Source of the DNA: Pomphorhynchus laevis
Lineage: Eukaryota > Acanthocephala > Palaeacanthocephala > Echinorhynchida > Pomphorhynchidae
Assembly: GCA_012934845.2 (NCBI GenBank)
Contig: WNNJ02003003.1
Coordinates: forward strand, 1-64,000
Direction of reading: 5' to 3'
Length of the DNA: 64,000 bases
In this document: positions 46,791-57,952 of the stretch, piece after piece
Numbering within the stretch: the first letter of the stretch is position 1
How the letters are laid out: every line of letters starts with the position of its first letter
The notes under the pieces: generated by a model
What the model saw: only the letters and a program-made list of their open reading frames with translations
Database searches by the model: none
Told to the model about the DNA's origin: nothing
Made by a program: the position numbers and the translations under genes

Positions 46791-46923
46791 TATAGAACAT
46801 TATTTAAATTCCATAATAGAAATACGTGAAACATTGTGTTTTCGTACTTAAAATAGATTTAGGAAACTTTACAAAAGTATGATAAAAATAAAAACAGGTT
46901 CTTCATAAGTTTTCTTTCTTTAG

Positions 46924-47193
46924 ATTCGAATCAGATATGCTACTAACGCCGCAGCACAAACTAACGTTGATTTCTTTGCTAAAAATAAAGCAGTTCTTCA
47001 TGATAGAATGGTGCAATCCCGATTATGTAACGTCCGAAATGTTTCAGTACCTGCCAGTTCATACTATTCAGACGAAACTTTGCGGTTCTATAAACACTTA
47101 AAATCATGTGGAATTCGGGGGCACAAGGGAAGTGTAGTGACGGTTAATGCACTGAATGACACAGCAAATTACTCTATTGACGCATTTGTTCAG
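46924..47193 (+). CDS. unidentified multi-exon protein, exon b
   Basis: 90 codons, phase 0 at both ends. It reads IRIRYATNAAAQTNVDFFAK, then SRLCNVRNVSVPASSYYSDE, then GIRGHKGSVVTVNALND and ends DAFVQ before donor GTAAAT. The acceptor is TTCTTTCTTTAG. The intron before it holds the Penelope-like element. Confidence 0.7.
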
Positions 47194-48140
47194 GTAAATT
47201 CAACCTTACATTAAAAATAATTGATACTAAGTCATAATTTTTATCCAAATCGTAAAGTTAGTGCCATAATGCAAAACTCGACATGTGCTTACATTAAAAA
47301 TAACTGATACTAAGTCATAATTTGTATCTAAATCGTAAAGTTAATGCCTTAATGCAAGGCAGTAAGCGAATTAAAATAATACCTTTTGCCATTTCAATAT
47401 ATGAACAGTGAACAGCTCAAATCGTGCAATTAAGATTTACCAAATTAGCAACATTATTCTGTAATGCTAATGGGTAATCAAATAACAAATTTAAACCACA
47501 GATTTATCTGTGAATTTTAAAATTATTTTACAGATTTGTGTGAATTTTAATAGTAAACCTTAGATGTATGCTGAAATTTTAAAATTAAAAAGAAAAATTT
47601 ATATAGGGATTTCAAAATTTAAACGACATTAAATTAATTATATAAATAATGTCGTTAATAATTAATGACAAAATTGTTTATAATTTTGTAGACTATTATA
47701 AATTATGAAATTTTTATTTAATAAATAATTATTAAAAATTAATGGCTAGTAATTATTACTCAGTTTATAATTTATTTGTAATTTACGAATTTATAGTCCG
47801 ACGTTATAAAATTGCTATTGCTTGCAAAAATAATATTTAATTTCAGTGTTCAAGTTTAATATTTAATTTAGGTGTTTTAGTATGTGATTTTAACTATTTA
47901 GAATATAATTATTAATTAGAGTTGTGTGTAAGAACTCTTTTATTTGGATATAACTCATTCATTTGTTATTTATAGTATATCAAGGATTTGTGCATCAATA
48001 GACGTTTATAGAACATTATGTGAAAATGTTTATTAACCTAATTAATTTACGCTTTAACATAATCCTCGCTACTTTATTGTGTGCATTCGACGTTATTTGA
48101 AACTGTTAATTTACCGAAAAATTATGTCAGTGTATATTAG
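47194..48140. other. intron, AT-rich, with a short duplication
   Basis: Words from ACATTAAAAATAATTGATAC at 47209 recur at 47292. Otherwise no element was recognised. Confidence 0.5.
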
Positions 48141-48800
48141 ATCAGCTAACTTAGTCTACGTATTTTATATTATTTATAAATTAAAAATAAAGATAATTAA
48201 TTATAAATAATAAATAATTATATAAGATTTTATATAATTTATATTTATGCAAAGTTAATATTTCAAATAAATTTTAACTTCATGAATTGACTAATCAATA
48301 ATATAAGATTTCATTTTTAATTTAATAAATAATACATGATGAAGATTTCGAGTTTAAACATACCTTTAATTCTTTTATAATATTTAAGAAAAGCGATGAA
48401 ATTTTATTATTAAAAAACAAATATACAAAAATATATCTAGTATATAAAACTATATAAACCAAATATACTAAAAGGCTGACTTAAGTCGTTAATCTAATAT
48501 TTATAATTATTAAAAATTAATAATTATTCAGATCAGCTAACTGAGTCTACGTATTTTATACATTAAATAAATTTTTAATAATATTTTGTTGTTTTGTATA
48601 TTGTAAAATTATATAAAGAAAAAATATATTAAACTTGCTAGAAAATTAGCAGAAAATAGTCGTATCAAGAATACATAGTTTCAGTATTTCTGTCAGAGTT
48701 TATATTACCGGGAAACAAATTCCACAGGTCAATAATAATTTGTCAGGATAGCAAATCAGATCAGATAATTGAGTCTAAGTATTTTATACGATATATAAAT
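48141..48800. repeat. dispersed diverged 205-bp units
   Basis: Unit starts matching ATCAGCTAACTGAGTCTACG occur at 48141, 48532 and (more diverged) 48760, each followed by TATTTTATA and A/T-rich sequence. Confidence 0.7.
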
Positions 48801-48854
48801 AAAATAAAGATACAATAACTAATTATATACAATTTTATATAATTTTATACAACA

Positions 48855-49205
48855 TAGTGAGGGGTGGCTGAACATGGACGGTATATAATCACAAGTTCGA
48901 TACGGAAAGGAGTTGATGATCTGCATATGAGCAATTGAACGAAGTGAAACGGATGTTAGCATTATTTTTACGTAGAGGGGATAGTGACAAGCAATGGCAG
49001 CAATACCGTTATAAGCAGATGTGGAAGAGACAATTGGATGAGCTAATTCCTAAAATAACATTTAGAGCGACATAGACGACGAATAGCAAGATCGTCAGAG
49101 TCAGTGTCATGATTCGGTGATGAAAAGAATATTGATAGATAATTGTTCGAAGATATCAAGGAGCAGATCAGCTATATGAAGAATAGAGCGAGTGTTAAAA
49201 ATACT
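48855..49205 (-). mobile_element. CR1-like LINE fragment around the ORF1/ORF2 junction
   Basis: On the minus strand, TRSILHIADLLLDIFEQLSI and the following words match the endonuclease start of the 39.6-kb copy (TRSILHKADLLLDIFDQLYI). The remainder corresponds to the region just before ORF2. Truncated at both ends and decayed. Confidence 0.75.
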
Positions 49206-49270
49206 TAGACAAGAAGTATGCTTCTAGCATACTTCTAGCATACTAGAAGTATGCTAGAAGTTATTCCAAT

Positions 49271-49990
49271 CAAATCAGCTAACTGAGTCTACGTATTTTA
49301 TACTATATGTAAATTAAAAATAAAGATAAATAATTATAAATAATAAGTAATTATATAAGATTTTATGTAATTTATATTTCTATAACCACTTACTTCAATA
49401 TTAAAATTTAAAATAAAAATCAAGTTTTATGAATTGACTACTGATTTCTATGAATTGGCTACTCGTTCTTTTAATCAAATCAGCTAACTGAGTCTACGTA
49501 TTTTATACTATATGTAAATTAAAAATAAAGATAAATAATTATAAATAATAAATAATTATATAAGATTTTATATAATTTATATTTCTATAACCACTTACTT
49601 CAATATTAAAATTTAAAATAAAAATCAAGTTTTATGAATTGACTACTGATTTCTATGAATTGGCTACTAGTTATTCCAATCAATTCAGCTAACTGAGTCC
49701 ATGTATTTTATACTATATGTAAATTAAAAATAAAGATAAATAATTATAAATAATAAGTAATTATATAAGATTTTATGTAATTTATATTTATATAACCACT
49801 TACTTCAATATTAAAATTTAAAATAAAAATCAAGTTTTATGAATTGACTACTGATTTCTATGAATTGGCTACTCGTTCTTCTAATCAAATCAGATTACTG
49901 AGTCTACGTATTTTATACTATATGTAAATTAAAAATAAAGATAAATAATTATAAATAATTATATGATAATTATATAATTTTCATTAATAT
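49271..49990 (+). repeat. tandem array of 205-bp units
   Basis: The marker CAAATCAGCT (or CAATTCAGCT / CAAATCAGAT) falls at 49271, 49476, 49681 and 49886, giving exact 205-bp spacing. There are three full units and a partial fourth that ends near 49990. Units differ by only a few bases. Each contains TCTACGTATTTTATACTATA and ends with two near-repeats of ATGAATTG(A/G)CTACT. Located in an intron. Confidence 0.95.
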
Positions 49991-50031
49991 AAAGTTAAAT
50001 GTTTTTGTTGTATACTGTCTTTGTGCTTCAG

Positions 50032-50188
50032 ATATTTCGCCTTCATGGACCTATACTGAAAATCGTCACCTACAGTCAAGATAGTATAAACATCTTGACT
50101 CATATAAAAAAAATTTATTGCAATTTCAGGCTTACAGGATGCAAATATTCAAATGCTGACATGTCATGCAGCCCAAAGTGCAGTAGAT
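50032..50188 (+). CDS. unidentified multi-exon protein, exon c
   Basis: It follows acceptor CTTTGTGCTTCAG in phase 0 and reads IFRLHGPILKIVTYSQDSIN, then RLTGCKYSNADMSCSPKCSR, a cysteine-rich end. It leaves phase 1 before donor GTACGT. The T|AT split codon to the next exon gives Tyr. A weaker internal acceptor (TGCAATTTCAG at 50130) could shorten it. Confidence 0.6.
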
Positions 50189-50199
50189 GTACGTATTCA

Positions 50200-50880
50200 T
50201 ATAAAATTTGAATAATTAATTGTATCTTAGTTAATTGATTTTAAAAGTAATAATTTCAAACTACGTGGTACTGAGATCTTTATATTTTTTCATTTTTATT
50301 TAATAAAAATTAAAAAGAATTTTTTTTATAAAAAAATTTCATATTTAATGTCCACGTAAATATATCAAATAATCATATGAATGTCCTCGTAATTTTAAAA
50401 AAATCAACAAAAAATTGATGATTTTATAATCGACATTGTTGAGATGATGAAAATATGACCAGCTTGTCAGAACTCACAACAAAGCGTTGATGTATAAAAT
50501 GTAAATGAACAATTTACTTTTTTCATGTTTTTGATATGTTCATTTAATTTTACATTAACGCACATATTTTCGCAGACATGAATAATAAAACACAAATTTT
50601 GTCAGATATTTGTATTCAAATAAAACATTTTATTTTAAGGTAACGAAGAAGAATTAGTTTCTTAGCACAATTATGCAACGTATTCGTTTAACAATAGGAA
50701 AGAAATAAAAATAAAGCTGTAGTAAGGCTTTTAAATTTAAAACAATTTTAAATAATTTAATGTGATTTTTAATTTAATGTGATTTTTAATTACACTGAGA
50801 GAGATATGATATATTTACTTAATAGTTTCCTGATATTAAAAAGTATATAAATATATTTAAATATTTATATAATATAAATT
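50200..50880. other. intron, nothing recognised
   Basis: Ordinary A/T-rich intron. Confidence 0.5.
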
Positions 50881-51312
50881 AATGTGGCAAATGCGTACAA
50901 GCTGTACGCTTACAAGTCCACAAACAAAAATGAGAAAGTCAAGCAGTTAAATTGTTCAGATGGGATCGGATTTGTCGTTTGAAGCACTGCAGGGAAGTTG
51001 ATTGGCGTATATGAATGGGCAGATGATTCCACGATAGAGGAGCAGCCACCAGGAAGGAGCGGAGTCCAAAGGAGGTAGAGTAGTTTGGGACATGTAAAAG
51101 AAGGGAATTACAGGAACGCAAGGAGCAGTAAACAGGACGAGAATTATCAAGAAAAGGAAGGTTGAGAAATGAAGGGGTATGAAAAGTTACAAGGCGGAAA
51201 GCAACGATAAGAAGACGAATTTGAACACGACAATAAATTGTAGGCAAATCGAGAGAAGCAAGATGGTAGGATGTGTGATCAAAACGACGAAGACGGAGGA
51301 GAATTCGGACAA
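50881..51312 (-). mobile_element. CR1-like LINE 3' fragment
   Basis: A minus-strand copy of the last ~430 bp of the 19.3-kb subfamily (tail AATGTGGCAAATGCGTACAAGC, C-terminus ...RQIRSHLNNLTA). It is nearly identical to 28861-29266 and breaks off after GAGAATTCGGAC. Recent, strongly 5'-truncated insertion in an intron. Confidence 0.92.
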
Positions 51313-51818
51313 AATTGCAACAAATTTTTTCAAGTTATAATTTTTGTACGAAATCCAATACTTTTTCTTCATTACAATGTATTCATCAAAGTTACTAAAC
51401 ACTTAATAATTCTTTTGAATTAAAATTGAATAATTCATTTCATCATCCAAGTTACTAAAAATGTAATATTCGATTTTACAGATGGTGTATTCAACTAATT
51501 GGTGTATCTCATAAGATATTATGAGATAAATCAAGAAATAATGTGATAACATTTAATTTGATTCATATTGTCAATTTAGTTCATTAATAATGAGGACACA
51601 CGAGTAATGCTCGCCCTTAATGCAAGAATTCGACCCAGTATGCAATTCGTAAATGTCATATGCAATAATTATAAATCCCGTGATTTTACGAATCCTACTT
51701 TACCGTTCAGAGCAAGAGGAGAAACTAATAGTCCGATTAACTTGTCAGCCGGATTTGTATTGTTTGAAGGCTTGTTATTATTGTTAAAGTTTGTTGTTTC
51801 CAATAATCATTGTTTCAG

Positions 51819-51964
51819 ATCCATGTAAAGCAGACGAACACAACATTGTCGTTGATACTTTCAATCCACTTTTATCAATGACGCTCAAACGTGTTTACGC
51901 AGTGTTCAGCTCTAATAACCGATTCGATCGTAACTTAGTGCTCATTGATAATATTAACTTAATT
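51819..51964 (+). CDS. unidentified multi-exon protein, exon d
   Basis: The acceptor is TTGTTTCAG (51818). The exon reads PCKADEHNIVVDTFNPLLSM, then KRVYAVFSSNNRFDRNLVLI and DNINLI, in phase 0 before donor GTAAAT. The amphipathic pattern suggests a folded domain; no family was recognised. Confidence 0.65.
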
Positions 51965-52016
51965 GTAAATGACATACATGTTTTTTGTATACTCTGTTTT
52001 TTTTTCATTTAAATAG

Positions 52017-52050
52017 CACATCGACATCAATATTATAGCTAATCTTTTCG
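52017..52050 (+). CDS. unidentified multi-exon protein, 34-nt micro-exon
   Basis: It lies between a strong acceptor (TTTTTTTTTCATTTAAATAG) and a perfect donor GTAAGT. In phase it reads HIDINIIANLF and leaves one base that completes a Gly codon with the exon at 56125. It is needed to bridge phase 0 (exon d) to the phase of exon f. Confidence 0.6.
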
Positions 52051-52233
52051 GTAAGTTAATATTTCCTGCATCAAAATCGATGATTATTTAGGAAAAAAGG
52101 TAATTTGTAAATATAATTTAATACAAGAATCTTTTAACGGTCGTGGGATTGACCGAATTCTAACCCATTTACACAAGTCAGATAGTTGGGTATGACATTT
52201 GTGTGTTTTGAAAATATACTCGTATTTGATTTT

Positions 52234-52320
52234 AATACATAGTGTTGAGCCACGATTTCAAAAGTATTAATGATAACACTTTTGTTATGAGCGTGCTAAT
52301 AAATAAAATAATTTTCAAAA
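52234..52320. repeat. direct repeat left of the palindrome
   Basis: AATACATAGTGTTGAGCCAC through GATAACACTTTTGTTATGAG recurs at 52570-52650 with very few differences, so a ~80-bp segment is duplicated on either side of the palindrome. Confidence 0.9.
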
Positions 52321-52344
52321 AAATTATCAAAAATTATAATAATG

Positions 52345-52508
52345 AAATAAAATAAATATTACGTAAAATTGATACCAAAAAACAAACAAATATAATTAAC
52401 CAAGTTCAATAAGGATTATAAATTAATTATAATTAATCCTTATTGAACTTGGTTAATTATATTTGTTTGTGTTTTTGGTATCAATTTTACGTAATATTTA
52501 TTTTATTT
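52345..52508. repeat. near-perfect palindrome, ~75-bp arms
   Basis: The left arm AAATAAAATAAATATTACGT... to ...CAATAAGGATTA (52345-52419) is the reverse complement of 52434-52508 with at most a couple of differences. The centre is about 14 bp. It would extrude as a long hairpin and looks like a MITE or an inverted duplication. Confidence 0.93.
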
Positions 52509-52569
52509 ATCAATATTTAAAATATTAAATATTTATCAATATTTTTCTTCGTTCCATAAAGACTTTATT

Positions 52570-52650
52570 AATACATAGTGTTGAGCCACGATTTCAAAAG
52601 TATTAATGATAACACTTTTGTTATGAGCATTCTAATAAAATAATTTTCAT
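52570..52650. repeat. direct repeat right of the palindrome
   Basis: Partner of 52234-52320, offset 336 bp, same orientation. Confidence 0.9.
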
Positions 52651-53014
52651 TATCAATGTTAAAATCATTTCAAAATTAATTTAAATTATTTTCGAGTTAA
52701 ATTCAAATTACCTATCATAATATTTTTAAATTGTTTAGCGCACTCGTTCGACCGTTTTAATCCATCTTTTGTTTATTATCAATCTTTTAAATGATACATT
52801 ATCTGAAGAATTTCTTTGCTTTTAGCTAGAACTGTTTGAATGTGATACCGATTTTGATTATCAATGAAAAAATTATTGAAATAATCTCTTACTTGCATCG
52901 AAAGTTCTAATTCAATAAAGTTTAATTTGCTATTACATGTTCAGTATATTTCTTAACTATCGCTTTAGAATTTGAATTGCCTCTATTATATTCATATGTT
53001 TCGCTCTTCCTTTC

Positions 53015-55355
53015 GACATATACTTGGTGGGGCACTCGACATCATCGCTATCCCCGATCATTTTGCTGCGTACACCTCACTGTCCATCTCTGATCCTGGT
53101 CTATCCGATCACTTTCTTATCACCCTTGATCTCACTCGCAACCACACCCCTCCTCACACACCTACAATCCTACGTCGCCCTTGGAGAAATCTTGACCTCT
53201 CCCTTCTCCGCTCTGCCTTACTCAAATCGTCTCTATCATTACCCACAATAACATATTCATCTCCTCACGATCTCGCCTTTCTTTTCGACTCTGAACTCAC
53301 ATCCACTCTCGATATTCTCTTGCCCTTCAAGTCTCACCCACACCGTCGCTTGCACCGTGCCCCATGGTTTGACATCCAATGCCTACTCTCAAAGCGTCGA
53401 CTCCGCCATGCTTTTCGAGTCTATCACCGCTCTCTCAGACGCGATTTCCGCTCGATCACTCCGTCTTTCCGTGATTCCTATCTTGCTCTTCGCCGGTCTC
53501 ATCTCAACCTACTACGTACCAAATGCAACTCCTTCTGACATACTTCATTCAACTCTAAGACTCTCTGGCATACTTTTAACTCAATCCTGGCTCGTTCCTC
53601 TACGCCGTGCAACATCAATGCTAATGATTATTCGTCATTTCTCCAGACTAAAGTATCCACGCTGCTCTCTCACACCCCGGTCTCCATCCTATCCCACTCT
53701 GCCCCGCCTAGCCTTATCCTTCCGGAACTCTTTCATCTTCTCCCTGTCTCACCTACAGAAATATCATCTGTCCTCATGTCCTTGCCCAACAAAACCTCAC
53801 CCGCCGATCCCCTGCCTACCCACATATTAAAATCTATATGCTCATCGATATCCCCATTTCTCACAACCTTGTTTAACTCGTCCATCCGCAATCGTATCTT
53901 CCCTTCACACTGGAAATCCGCAATCGTTCGTCCCCTCCTTAAAACACAATCGCTCGACCCATCCCTTCCTTCTAGCTATCGCCCCATTTCGCTACTCCCT
54001 ACTCGTTCTAAGCTCTTAGAACGCCTCATCTTAATACAAATCAACGCTTATCTCTCCTCATCCAATCTGTACCCTCCTTTCCAATCCGCTTTCCGCTCTA
54101 ATCACTCGACAGAAATCGCATGCATAAAAGTGTACAACGACTTACTCATTTCTCGAGACAAGGCTCTATATAGTGTTCTCATCTCCCTCGACCTCTCCTC
54201 CGCATTCGACATTGTCGACCACTCCGTCCTCCTTTCTCGCCTTCGTTATGATTACGGCTTTTCTTCCTCCTCCGTAGCATGGTTCGCCTCATACCTATCC
54301 GACCGTTCCTTTCGCGTCTGTTCTAATTCATCATCCTCCCCTCCCTATTTTTTGCGGGGTCCCACAAGGTTCAGTCCTAGGTCCTATGCTTTTCTCTCTT
54401 CTGCTTGGCGATCTATCTCCGTTTATCAAACCTTACTCCTTTAAGGTCATGCAATACGCCGATGACATTGTAATCTATGCTCATGCACCCGCACATCGCA
54501 TACACGATATCGGCATTTCTGCCTCCAACTGTCTTTCTTCTATCTACAAACGTCTCTCCAATCTCCATCTCGTTCTAAACCCCGAAAAGTCCAAAATAAT
54601 GTGGATCCTCCCCCGTAAACCAAACATATCTCCTCCCATTGTTTCTTTTGCCTCATCGATCATCCCTATAGTCCACAATCTCACTTTCTTAGGCTTCCAT
54701 TTCGATGATCACCTTTCCCTTAAACCCTTCGTCCGTGACAAGGTCCGCTCGTCTAACTTAATTCTCCGTGACATCCGCCGTATCCGCCCCCTTATCGACT
54801 TCCGTTCTTGTATGTCTCTTCTTTCATCGCTTCTTTTCCCTAAAATCGATTACTGCCTTAGCCTTTTCGCCAATTCTCCAAAATCCATCATCCTACCCCT
54901 ACAACGAATAATCAACACCGCCGTTCGAGTGCTCTTTCGTCTCCGTCGCTTCGACCACACATCCACATATCTTGCCCAACTCTCCTGGCCCACCATCCAC
55001 ATCCGCATCAAACTCCGCCTTCTTCTCGTTACTTTTCGTCTCATCGCTGTCGGCTCCCCATCGTTCATCAACCTTCCTTTCTTAGACGATACTCGCCCCA
55101 CCTCGCTATCGCTTCGTTCCTGTCATACCCTCTTACTCCACGTTCCTAATTACTCCAACAACTACGGTCTCCGATCCTTCCTCGTCGCCGCCTCACTCGC
55201 CTGGAATCAACTCCCTCTCGACGTCCGCCGCGCTCCCTCCTTTATCACATTCAAACACCTCCTCCGTTCACACCTTCTCGACACCTGATTCACAGTCTTG
55301 TTTTGTTGTGGTCATGTAAGCGTGCGCTGGCACGCATTTGCCACGTTAAAATAAA
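53015..55355 (+). mobile_element. CR1-like LINE, 5'-truncated, recent
   Basis: It starts inside the endonuclease (HILGGALDIIAIPDHFAAYT) and runs to the 3' tail GTCATGTAAGCGTGCGCTGG...TTGCCACGTTAAAATAAATCG. RT motifs SLDLSSAFDIVDHSVLLSRL and MQYADDIVIYAHAP are intact, but frames shift near 53.55-53.75 and 54.35 kb. It is nearly base-identical to 26010-28370, including the frameshift region near 53.6/26.6 kb, so both stem from one already-broken or closely related source. Located in an intron. Confidence 0.93.
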
Positions 55356-55359
55356 TCGT

Positions 55360-56124
55360 TTTTTTTCGACGACTCTCCCAAACCCACCCACAAAGGGCTG
55401 ATAAATGATTGTTGTGTAAAGAAATTGTTAGGAATTGTCTTTTAAATTCAATTACGAATTGAAAGAAGATACTGTTAGTATAAATGGTTTTTTTAAATAG
55501 ACGATTCGGTGATAGTGTAAAAATGTATTGGACAGAATTTAAGCTACAAATTCACTGTCTTCATTAATGAAATTTTATACATACAAAATCATTTCACTAT
55601 TTAATTCCGCGAAATGATTTGACTTTAAACATCCAATTACTTAAGCATTTAAATATATAAATCGAATAAGTTTACGCATAACATTTTCGGTTAGTAGCTG
55701 AACATTTTATTGTTCAGAAATATCACTGCATCACATTACCACAGAACTTAATTTTGCAAAGATTCAATCAGATGAAGGTATAAAGCTGTAATTATATTAT
55801 ATAAATCAGCTACTGATGATTTCCAATTGTCTGATGCATTGAATATTGTTCTATTAACTATTAATCGGTTCATAAAATCTTCAAAATAGGTAGCTTTAGT
55901 CAAATGATCTCACCCATTTTGGCATGTATAATATTTAAGATTTTTCTTAATGCGATATGCTTTTGAATTATGAATGAAATAAAAATATAAAAGAATTTAA
56001 TTTAACTTCCATCTAACAAATGCTTTAAAAGTTCAATTTCTTATGATACATGAATTAATCTTATTTGTTGATTCATTTTTACATGTTTTTGTCAAATTCT
56101 TTGAATTAATAAAGTTTTTTGAAG
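55360..56124. other. intron, nothing recognised
   Basis: Ordinary A/T-rich intron between the LINE and exon f. Confidence 0.5.
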
Positions 56125-56248
56125 GTTGCGTTGGCCCTTTAAGCCGCTTAGAAATTCGTTACAAACCCACTCCTAAGGTTTTGTTGGAATACAAACACCC
56201 TGAATACGTGGCCAAAGGTTTGGTGAAATGCAATGATTTTGAAGAAAG
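56125..56248 (+). CDS. unidentified multi-exon protein, exon f
   Basis: It reads GCVGPLSRLEIRYKPTPKVL, then LEYKHPEYVAKGLVKCNDFEE. The acceptor is TTTTTTGAAG and the donor GTTTTT at 56249; neither is ideal, but both phases fit the neighbouring exons, and the split codon AG|C gives Ser. Confidence 0.65.
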
Positions 56249-56940
56249 GTTTTTATTTTTAAGCAATTAATGTGCTAAACAACTTTCGCCTATTCAATTC
56301 CTACTTGATTGTATCGAAGTGTATAGACGGTTCGATTTCAATGAAAAGCTGTAACAGAGTATTTACTGCAAATTGTAAATTGTTTCCTTATATTTTATAA
56401 TTCAAAATAGGAGAATTCTTATAAGGTTATTTCACAAGATGAAATGCGACTACCAACCGAATTTTGTAGGCCCTCTAATATTTTGCTAATTTCAAACTGC
56501 AGGTAAGTGATATATTTTACTCGTATTTGCTTACATTTTATAATGTAATGCGTAAACGGTTGTAAAAACATTAATTATCAAATAGTTTATAAAATTAACT
56601 TTGTGTAATTTAAAATCTTCAATCATTTCATATTTTAAATCATTTACATTTAAAATTTATGTACAACTGATTAAAATCGCCGGGAGAACACTTTTACAAA
56701 ATGCAATTTGCTTAATCATATCATTTAATCATTTAAATTATAAAGTAATATAAAGAATTTGAAGAATTTCCCCACTCGAGAAATATTTATATTTTGGACC
56801 ATCGTTAGTGATTGATCCTCCACAATTTTTCTATACAATCTAAATTTTATCGAAATTATACGTTTTGTGAAATATCATGATACTCACGAGTATTTCCAGA
56901 ACTTTTATTGATGAAACAAACAAAAAAGTGTAAACCTGAT
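56249..56940. other. intron, nothing recognised
   Basis: A/T-rich, with no element before the foldback repeat. Confidence 0.5.
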
Positions 56941-56942
56941 GC

Positions 56943-57290
56943 TTTTCACAACCTTTCTCGGGAAGATTAACTTGTAATGCGCCGCCTACCTCAGCCGCCT
57001 AGCCCCAATAGTGCGTTTTGACCTTAGTCTACTTATTATTTCAGGATAATCTCATCAGTGTGACCCTGTAGCTACTTTACATGATCCTCAGTAAATTTCT
57101 GAAAGGAATTTGCTCAGCGCACGAGGATCATGTAATGCCAAAGTTGTGAAGCTACAGGGCCACACTGATAAGACAACACTGTAGTTGTGAGTAGACTAAG
57201 ATCGAAACGCCCCATTGGGGGCTTGGCGTCTGAGGTAGGCGGTACATTCCAGACTAAGCTTACCGACGAAGGTTGTAAAAAAATATTACA
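56943..57290. repeat. large foldback repeat of the 12.4-kb family
   Basis: The left arm (TTTTCACAACCTTTCTCGGG ... GTGACCCTGTAGCTAC ... GATCCTCAG) is complemented by the right arm ending CCGACGAAGGTTGTAAAAAA. Arms are ~160 bp and about 80% complementary, separated by ~40 bp. Each arm resembles the single copy at 12435-12620, so two copies lie in inverted orientation or form one foldback element. Confidence 0.88.
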
Positions 57291-57761
57291 CTCCTGTTTG
57301 TGACATTAATAAATGTTTTAGCAATAGTCTTTCTTATTAATAGAGCGTCACCAGTATTTTTATTAAAGAATATATTATAATGTTATTATCATTATATTAA
57401 TAAATACCATTGCATTTAGCTGTGATGAGTTATAATTAAATATAATTATATTTAAATGATTATAATTATATTACTTAATTGATATAATTGTATATCTGAA
57501 TCCAATTTTAATTCAAATTCAATTTGAATTTTCTTATAATAATTTTCTTAGAAAATTATTATATTAATTATCATATATATTTGTTTATATTTATATTAAT
57601 TTATATTAATTTATATTTTTATATTTATTTATTTATCATAAATCTAATAAATTGTTGATTTTTTATTTATCATATCTAATAAATTGTTTATTATTTTTTT
57701 AATTTTTTATTTATTTATCATTACTCAATAAATTTTTTTATAAACTATTTATCAATAAATT

Positions 57762-57950
57762 TTTTATTTATTATATGAAACTCGTATATTTTAAGGTACG
57801 AAAAAATACATATTGATAGTTTAATTGTTTAAAGTTGTTCGTCCCTTGCATGAAAATATAAAATAAATATAAATTATTTGAAAAAATAAATATATTTATT
57901 CTTTGAACATAAATATTTTTAAAGAATAAAACTGACTAGAAAATAAATAT
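57762..57950. repeat. partial copy (tail) of the 677-bp repeat plus palindromic joint
   Basis: From TTATTATATGAAACTCGTAT to TTATTCTTTGAACATAAATA it matches the last ~160 bp of the 677-bp repeats. It is followed by CTGACTAGAAAAT-AAAT-ATTTTCTAGTCAG, a perfect 13-bp inverted repeat running into the first full copy. Confidence 0.88.
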
Positions 57951-57952
57951 TT

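Larger units (their letters stand above)
45480..46915 (-). mobile_element. Penelope-like element, 5'-truncated, in intron
   Basis: Minus-strand element comprising an RT open frame (45645-46790) and a 3' region with a compact structured block (45503-45605). Two more copies of this block occur at 62.92 and 63.79 kb. An in-frame stop precedes the RT Met, and host sequence (the acceptor of the next exon) starts at 46923, so any domain N-terminal to the RT is lost. No GIY-YIG domain follows the RT, as canonical Penelope elements would have. That suggests a clade in which the endonuclease is N-terminal or absent. Confidence 0.85.

Noticed and set aside
51607-51828. Extra exon of the unidentified gene (open frame MLALNARIRPSMQF...)
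   Set aside because: No donor in the right phase. Leaving it out keeps all neighbouring exons in phase.
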